From Burkholderiales bacterium (lineage in GTDB: Bacteria; Pseudomonadota; Gammaproteobacteria; Burkholderiales; Burkholderiaceae_C): a stretch of 28,037 bases of DNA. Both the position numbers and the translations under genes were made by a program. Positions 23,281 through 28,037 of the stretch are shown piece by piece. Below the pieces are notes generated by a model, which was not told the DNA's origin, made no database searches, and saw only the letters and a list, made by a program, of their open reading frames with translations. Position 1 is the stretch's first letter. Every line of letters begins with the position of its first letter. The stretch lies in assembly GCA_947450745.1 (NCBI GenBank), contig CANFYD010000003.1:1-28037 (forward strand), in the 5' to 3' direction.

Positions 23281-24390
23281 TCAAAACTCCACCACGGTGC
23301 GGATCGACTCGCCGCTCTTCATCAGCTCGAAGCCTTCGTTGATGCGCTCCAGCGGCAACTTGTGGGTGATCAAGTCGTCGATGTTCAGCTTGCCGTCCAT
23401 ATACCAATCGACGATGCGCGGCACGTCGGTGCGGCCGCGTGCGCCGCCAAAGGCCGAGCCTTCCCATTTGCGCCCGGTGACGAGCTGGAACGGCCGGGTG
23501 CTGATCTCGGCACCGGCTTCGGCCACGCCGATGATGATGCTGCGGCCCCAGCCCTTGTGCGTGCATTCCAGCGCGTCGCGCATCACCTTGGTGTTGCCGA
23601 TGCACTCGAAGCTGTAGTCGGCGCCGCCGTCGGTCAGCTCGACGATGCGGTCCACCACATTGCCGACTTCCTTCGGGTTGATGAAGTGCGTCATGCCGAA
23701 CTTGCGGGCCAGCGCCTCGCGGGCCGGGTTCAGGTCGACGCCGATGATCTTGTCGGCCCCGACCATCTTGGCTCCCTGGATCACATTCAGCCCGATGCCG
23801 CCCAGGCCGAACACCACGACCGTGGCACCGGCCTCGACCTTGGCGGTGAACAGCACGGCACCCACGCCGGTGGTGACGCCGCAGCCGATGTAGCAGACCT
23901 TGTCGAACGGTGCGTCCGGGCGGATCTTGGCCAGCGCGATGCCGGGCACCACGATGTGGTTGGCAAAGGTGGACGTGCCCATGTAGTGAAAGATCGGCTT
24001 GCCGCCGATCGAGAAGCGCGAGGTGCCGTCGGGCATCAAGCCGCGCCCTTGCGTCGGGCGGATCGCCTGGCACAGATTGGTCTTGCGCGACAGGCAGAAC
24101 TTGCACTGCCGGCATTCCGGCGTGTAGAGCGGGATCACGTGGTCGCCGGGCTTCAACCAGGGCACGCCAGCGCCTACTTCCAGCACGATGCCTGCGCCTT
24201 CATGGCCCAGGATGGCGGGGAAAATGCCTTCCGGGTCGGCACCGGACATCGTGTACAGATCGGTATGGCACAAGCCGGTGGCCTTGACCTCGACCAGCAC
24301 CTCGCCCTCGCGCGGGCCGTCGAGCTGAACTTCTTCAATGGTGAGCGGAGCACCAGCCTTCCAGGCCACAGCAGCACGAGTTGTAATCAT
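23281..24390 (-). CDS. adhC: S-(hydroxymethyl)glutathione dehydrogenase / class III alcohol dehydrogenase
   Basis: The enzyme oxidises S-hydroxymethylglutathione, formed from formaldehyde and glutathione, to S-formylglutathione with NAD. The 369-residue zinc-dependent protein has catalytic zinc ligands Cys41, His63 and Cys170, the four structural cysteines at 93, 96, 99 and 107, and the NAD-binding GLGGIG (195-200). The class III hallmarks MSGADPEGIFPAILGHEG and FGGARGRTDVP are present. The length is standard. TAAGGATG lies about 7 bases before the ATG. The next gene, fghA, completes the pathway. A regulator of the frmR type is not seen next to it, so inducibility by formaldehyde cannot be judged. 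Confidence 0.98.
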   Translation of the reverse strand: MITTRAAVAWKAGAPLTIEEVQLDGPREGEVLVEVKATGLCHTDLYTMSGADPEGIFPAILGHEGAGIVLEVGAGVPWLKPGDHVIPLYTPECRQCKFCLSRKTNLCQAIRPTQGRGLMPDGTSRFSIGGKPIFHYMGTSTFANHIVVPGIALAKIRPDAPFDKVCYIGCGVTTGVGAVLFTAKVEAGATVVVFGLGGIGLNVIQGAKMVGADKIIGVDLNPAREALARKFGMTHFINPKEVGNVVDRIVELTDGGADYSFECIGNTKVMRDALECTHKGWGRSIIIGVAEAGAEISTRPFQLVTGRKWEGSAFGGARGRTDVPRIVDWYMDGKLNIDDLITHKLPLERINEGFELMKSGESIRTVVEF

Positions 24391-24466
24391 TTGGGCATCC
24401 TTAATTTAGCGAGCGTGGAGCATAAACGGCTTGCCCCCTCTACCTATAAGTTGCGGCGACAAGCCC

Positions 24467-25417
24467 TCATTGGCGGGCCGCACTCCATTCGGCATCGGTC
24501 AGCGGCAAGCTGGCATCGGTCGTCATCAACAGGTCAATTTCCAGCGTCAGCGCCGGTAGATCGGGCTTTAGTCGGTCAAACGGTGGGTCAAACGACGCGT
24601 CAAGCGGCAGGTCAAGCAACGGGCCCGCACTCGGCATCGGTAAGGTACGCATGCGTCCGCCCAGCGCGGTCAGATTCTCAAGCAAAACTTCATCCAGCAG
24701 CCTCTGCGGGAGCGCTTGCGCCGGAGGGAACAGGGCCGCTGCGCTGCGGAAGGCAAACACGATCAGGTTGTAGCTGTCGGGCGAGCGGCACCAATGAACG
24801 CTGGCGTCGAATTGCTGGCGCAGCTCAGCCAACAAACCAACCAGCAGCCGCCGCCGGCCCCACATATTGCAGACCAACACGCCGCTGGGCGCCAAAGCGG
24901 CATGGCAGTCGGCATAAAAGCGGGCCGTGCTCAGCTCGGCCACCATGCCGCCGCCGTCAAAGCCATCCAGCAGCAACACATCGACCTGCAAGGCGTGGGC
25001 AGCCAAGTAGGCGGTGGCGTCGCAATGGATGATCTGCAGCAAGGCGTCATCGGGCGGAATCAGGAATTGCTGGCGCAGCGCGATCACATCGGCATCGATC
25101 TCCAGCACCGTGATGCGGCTGGCCGGCAGGTGGCGACGGCAGAACTTCAGCAACGAGCCACCGCCCAGCCCGACCATCAAGATGTGCGCCGGTGCCGGCT
25201 GGGCCAGCAAAAAAGCCATCATCGCCAGCGTATAGCCGCACTGCAACTCGTCCGGCGCGTCCCGCTTCATCGCGCTTTGCACCGATTTTTCGTTGAAATA
25301 CATCAGGCGCAGCTTGCCGTCATCAAACACGAACGGACGGCCCTGGTGCAGCTTCAACAGGGCGCCCATCTGCCGCTTGCGCGCCCGCTCGGCCAGCGCT
25401 GGCGGGCTCAAAAACAC
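24467..25417 (-). CDS. spermidine synthase-like methyltransferase-fold protein
   Basis: The 316-residue protein has a SpeE-like Rossmann fold: ILMVGLGGGSLLKF (79-92), LEIDADVIALR with acidic residues about 106-110, CDATAYL with Asp133, and VDVLLLDGFDGGG (145-157). Short homologues of this kind, without a polyamine-binding check, are common in Burkholderiales, so decarboxylated SAM or putrescine use is not assured. The start given is GTG 25417, 32 bp after the gshB stop, without a clear ribosome site; the frame is open further upstream, and ATG 25369 is an alternative. The C-terminal 60 residues are rich in Pro, Leu and Asp with repeated PLLDLPLDASFDPPFD text, which looks like a variable tail. 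Confidence 0.82.
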   Translation of the reverse strand: MFLSPPALAERARKRQMGALLKLHQGRPFVFDDGKLRLMYFNEKSVQSAMKRDAPDELQCGYTLAMMAFLLAQPAPAHILMVGLGGGSLLKFCRRHLPASRITVLEIDADVIALRQQFLIPPDDALLQIIHCDATAYLAAHALQVDVLLLDGFDGGGMVAELSTARFYADCHAALAPSGVLVCNMWGRRRLLVGLLAELRQQFDASVHWCRSPDSYNLIVFAFRSAAALFPPAQALPQRLLDEVLLENLTALGGRMRTLPMPSAGPLLDLPLDASFDPPFDRLKPDLPALTLEIDLLMTTDASLPLTDAEWSAARQ

Positions 25418-25449
25418 AGCGGCCAGACGCAGCCACAGCGTTTTGAAGC

Positions 25450-26406
25450 TCAGCGCGGCGATGCCAGCGCCCGTTCCAGCGCGTCGACAAACAGCTTGGC
25501 GACATCGAAGCCGGTTTGGTCGGTGATCTCCTGGAAGCAGGTCGGGCTGGTGACGTTGATTTCTGTCAGGCTGTCGCCGATCACATCCAAGCCGACCAAC
25601 AACAGGCCACGGGCCGCCAGGATGGGGCCGACCGCCTCGGCAATCTCGCGGTCGCGCGCGCTGATCGCCTGCGCCACGCCCTTGCCGCCCACGGCCAAGT
25701 TGCCCCGCACTTCGCCGCCCTGTGGAATGCGCGCCAGGCAGAACGGCACCACCTCGCCGCCGATCACCAGCACGCGCTTGTCGCCTTGCGCGATCTCGGG
25801 CAGGAAGCGCTGCACCATGATGGTTTCGGTGCCGCCCTTGTTCAGGGTTTCGATGATGGCGCCGAGGTTCAGGCCGTCCAGCCCGACCCGGAAGATGCCC
25901 ATGCCGCCCATGCCATCCAGCGGCTTCAGGATGATGTCGCCCTGCTCCGCATGAAAGGCGCGGATGGCGGCCTCGCTGCGCGTCACCAGCGTGGTGGCGC
26001 AGAACTGCGGGAACTCCATCAGCGCCAGCTTTTCCGGGTGCTCGCGCAAGGCGGCCGGCTGGTTGAAGACACGCGCGCCTTCACGCTCGGCTTGGCTGAG
26101 CAGGTGGGTGGCGTAGAAAAACTCGCTGTCGAACGGCGGGTCCTTGCGCATCACGATGCCGTCTGTCTCGGCCAGCACCAGCTCAGAGGTCGCCAGCACG
26201 GTGAACCAATCGGTGGCGTCACCGGTCAGGGCAATCGCCCGCGCGGTGCGCGCCACGACTCGGCCGCCTGAGCGCCAAACCAGGTCCTGCACCTCGCAAG
26301 TCCACAGTTGATGGCCACGCTTGGCCGCCTCGCGGAGCATCGAAAAGGTGGTGTCCTTGTAGATCTTGAACGACTCCAGAGGGTCGGCAACGAAGAGCAG
26401 TTTCAT
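25450..26406 (-). CDS. gshB: glutathione synthetase
   Basis: GshB joins glycine to gamma-glutamylcysteine using ATP. The 318-residue protein has the normal proteobacterial length. It opens with KLLFVADPLESFKIYKDTTF, has the MRKDPPFDSEFFYATHLL signature, the ATP-grasp glycine loop KPLDGMGGMGIFR (161-173) and ends with LTEINVTSPTCFQEI, which carries metal and substrate ligands. The ATG at 26406 follows a weak site (AACAGGACTCACGC). It lies 26 bp from the BenE-family gene and upstream of the spermidine-synthase-like and adhC genes. Glutathione made here is the cofactor of adhC/fghA, though joint regulation is only inferred. Confidence 0.98.
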   Translation of the reverse strand: MKLLFVADPLESFKIYKDTTFSMLREAAKRGHQLWTCEVQDLVWRSGGRVVARTARAIALTGDATDWFTVLATSELVLAETDGIVMRKDPPFDSEFFYATHLLSQAEREGARVFNQPAALREHPEKLALMEFPQFCATTLVTRSEAAIRAFHAEQGDIILKPLDGMGGMGIFRVGLDGLNLGAIIETLNKGGTETIMVQRFLPEIAQGDKRVLVIGGEVVPFCLARIPQGGEVRGNLAVGGKGVAQAISARDREIAEAVGPILAARGLLLVGLDVIGDSLTEINVTSPTCFQEITDQTGFDVAKLFVDALERALASPR

Positions 26407-26432
26407 GCGTGAGTCCTGTTAACTAGGGGCAA

Positions 26433-27596
26433 CTATTTGCGCAAGTGTTGCACCAAAAGAGCGATCGTACCGACCACCACGCCCCAGAACGCGGAGCCGA
26501 TACCGAGCAGACTGATGCCGGACAGCGTGACCAGAAAGGTCAGGATGGCGGCGTCGCGGTGCTTTTCTTCCTTCAGCGCAGTGGCCAAGCCGCCGGCGAT
26601 GGTGCCCAGCAAGGCCAACCCCGCCACGGCCGCCACCAGCTCGCGCGGAAAGGCCGCCAGCAAGCCGACCACCGCGCCGCCGGCCAGGCCCAGCGCGATG
26701 TAGAACAGGCCGGCCATCGCCGAGGCGGTGTAGCGGCGGGCCGGATTCTCATGCGCTTGCGGGCCCATGCAGATCGCAGCCGTAATAGCCGCCAAGTTGA
26801 AGGAATAACCGCCGAACGGCGCCAGCAACACCGTGGTCAAGCCGGTCACCGTGATGCAGGGCGACACCGGCGTGCGGTAGCCCGAAGCACGCTGCACCGC
26901 CACGCCGGGCAAATTCTGCGAAGCCATGGTGACGAGGAACAACGGCAAGGCCACACCGATCAGGGCGGCCGCGCTGAAGGTCGGCGTCGTCCAGACCGGC
27001 TGTGCCCAAGCCCAGGCAATGCCGCCCAGGTGCAAGCTGCCCTGGCTGGCCGCCACCGCCATGCCCGCCAGCAAGACGCCCGGCACGGCGTAGCGCGGCC
27101 ACACGCGTTTGCCCAGCAAATAAGCCCCCGCCATGCACAGCACCAGCAGCGGCGCGCTTTTCACCGTCAGCACCGCGTCGAGGCCAAAGCGCGCCAGCAC
27201 ACCGGCCAGCAGCGCGGCCGCCACCGCCAGCGGGATCCGGTCCATCACCCGCTCGAACCAGCCGGTGATACCGAACAGCACGATCAAGCCGCCGCAAACG
27301 ATGAAGGCCCCGATCGCCTCGGGCATCGAGATGCCCGACGTGGCGGCCAGCAACGCCGCCCCCGGCGTGGACCAGGCCGTCAGCACCGGCTGGCGTGTCC
27401 ACAGCGACAGCCCCAGGCTGGTCACGCCCATGCCCAGACCCAGGGCCCACATCCAGGAGCTGGTTTGTGCCGGTGTGGCGCCCAAGGCCTGCGCGGCTTG
27501 GAATACGATGGCGACCGAACTGGTGAAGCCCACCAGCACTGCCACAAAGCCGGCCACCGCAGTGGATAAAGAAAGATCATCGAACCAGGTTTTCAT
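26433..27596 (-). CDS. benE: BenE family benzoate/H+ symporter
   Basis: The 387-residue inner-membrane protein has about 12 hydrophobic segments and family marks. These include the N-terminal STAVAGFVAVLVGFTSSVAI, WSTPGAALLA, FIVCGGLIVLFGITGWF, VTMASQNLPGVAV and TVLLAPFGGYSFNLAAITAAICMG. BenE proteins take up benzoate with protons, but many homologues sit outside aromatic operons and their substrate is unknown. No ben or cat genes are near, so benzoate is a guess. The frame is open to 27635, but MKTWFDDLSLSTAVAG is the usual start, so ATG 27596 is used; the ribosome site is poor. It probably shares a transcript with gshB 26 bp downstream. Confidence 0.9.
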   Translation of the reverse strand: MKTWFDDLSLSTAVAGFVAVLVGFTSSVAIVFQAAQALGATPAQTSSWMWALGLGMGVTSLGLSLWTRQPVLTAWSTPGAALLAATSGISMPEAIGAFIVCGGLIVLFGITGWFERVMDRIPLAVAAALLAGVLARFGLDAVLTVKSAPLLVLCMAGAYLLGKRVWPRYAVPGVLLAGMAVAASQGSLHLGGIAWAWAQPVWTTPTFSAAALIGVALPLFLVTMASQNLPGVAVQRASGYRTPVSPCITVTGLTTVLLAPFGGYSFNLAAITAAICMGPQAHENPARRYTASAMAGLFYIALGLAGGAVVGLLAAFPRELVAAVAGLALLGTIAGGLATALKEEKHRDAAILTFLVTLSGISLLGIGSAFWGVVVGTIALLVQHLRK

Positions 27597-27697
27597 GCGC
27601 CGAGCATAGCGAGGCCGCTGCGCGACGATATCCAAAACGCTATCCAGGGCATGAATATTGCCTGTGCCGATTCATCACGATTGCGCAACTCAAGACC

Positions 27698-28037
27698 ATG
27701 TGTCGATTTCTTGCCTACTTGGGCAACACCATTTTTCTGGAAGATCTGGTCTGCAAACCGCAACATTCGCTGGTGCGGCAATCGCTGCGGGCCGACCAAG
27801 CCAAAGCGGTCACCAATGGCGACGGCTTTGGTATCGGCTGGTACGGCGAGCGCGACGCACCGGGCGTATACCGCGAGGTGATGCCGGCCTGGTCGGACGA
27901 GAACCTGCTGGCGCTGTGCAGCAATGTGCGCTCGCATTTGTTTTTTGCCCATGTGCGGGCAGCCACCGGCACCGGCATCGCACGGCAGAACTGCCACCCG
28001 TTCCACTATGGCCCCTATTTGTTCATGCACAACGGAC
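27698..28037 (+). CDS. class II glutamine amidotransferase, N-terminal part (YafJ/EgtC-like)
   Basis: The gene runs off the window end; 113 codons are visible. It begins MCRFLAYLGNTIFLEDLV, with Cys2 as the N-terminal nucleophile of Ntn hydrolases after removal of Met1. NGDGFGIGWYGER, SHLFFAHVRAATGTG and QNCHPFHYGPYLFMHNG follow, all standard blocks of the YafJ/EgtC-type glutaminase family. EgtC proteins hydrolyse gamma-glutamyl intermediates in ergothioneine synthesis; YafJ-like proteins are uncharacterised. Without the rest of the gene and its downstream neighbours the role is open. It is divergent from benE across 101 bp. No strong ribosome site is visible before the ATG. Confidence 0.93.
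   Translation, partial: MCRFLAYLGNTIFLEDLVCKPQHSLVRQSLRADQAKAVTNGDGFGIGWYGERDAPGVYREVMPAWSDENLLALCSNVRSHLFFAHVRAATGTGIARQNCHPFHYGPYLFMHNG

Noticed and set aside
23243..24115. N-terminal extension of S-formylglutathione hydrolase
   Set aside because: The extension reads adhC in another frame and has no relation to the hydrolase; the standard N-terminus begins at 23242.

Overview
The window is GC-rich, densely coded chromosomal DNA from a betaproteobacterium, most likely Burkholderiales (Comamonadaceae/Sphaerotilaceae type). The reasons are the protein sequences, the complete atpIBEFHAGDC operon, and the neighbourhood of priA, hemE, lemA and the TPM-domain genes. No rRNA, tRNA, phage gene, CRISPR array or transposase gene was found. 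Nearly all of it is core metabolism, with a few intergenic elements worth attention.

Layout. 1-420 is the 3' end of a probable hybrid sensor kinase carrying an HPt domain. 484-1236 encodes a 2-keto-4-pentenoate hydratase/FAH-family enzyme. 1237-1563 is filled by a 60-bp tandem repeat array and a related palindrome. priA (1564-3735, minus) and hemE (4129-5220, minus) are separated by 393 bp of non-coding DNA with one perfect and two near-consensus DnaA boxes. lemA and two TPM-domain genes form a plus-strand operon (5327-7418), followed by an inverted-repeat element (7507-7599). ppk2 and a glucose-6-phosphate 1-epimerase gene lie on the minus strand (7659-9426). A good intrinsic terminator (9444-9476) closes the minus-strand ATP synthase operon (9529-17086). 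That operon has a TATAAT box overlapping the annotated-style start of atpI, a GTG-started atpF, a pyrimidine-rich leader before atpE, and a two-copy 60-bp repeat that fills the atpA-atpG gap.

Upstream of the operon, all on the minus strand unless noted, are an SMP-30/gluconolactonase gene, a GNAT acetyltransferase gene, and a cytochrome b561-type gene divergent from a plus-strand cytochrome c' gene. Next come a PhzF-family gene overlapped with a PLP aminotransferase gene, an intergenic inverted repeat (22274-22390), and a glutathione-linked formaldehyde pair (S-formylglutathione hydrolase and class III alcohol dehydrogenase). These are followed by a spermidine-synthase-like gene, gshB and a BenE-family transporter gene. 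The window ends inside a plus-strand class II glutamine amidotransferase gene (27698 onward).

The genes make up several small systems: ATP synthesis (atp), haem synthesis (hemE), replication restart (priA), polyphosphate/nucleotide handling (ppk2), glutathione synthesis and formaldehyde detoxification (gshB, adhC, fghA), and a haem-protein pair (cytochrome b561 and cytochrome c'). I see no clear undescribed multi-gene system. The most unusual signal is a family of intergenic repeats of the GGGGACAG/CTGTCCC and GTAGGGCGGGTC types. They sit directly against stop codons, and one pair lies inside the ATP synthase operon.
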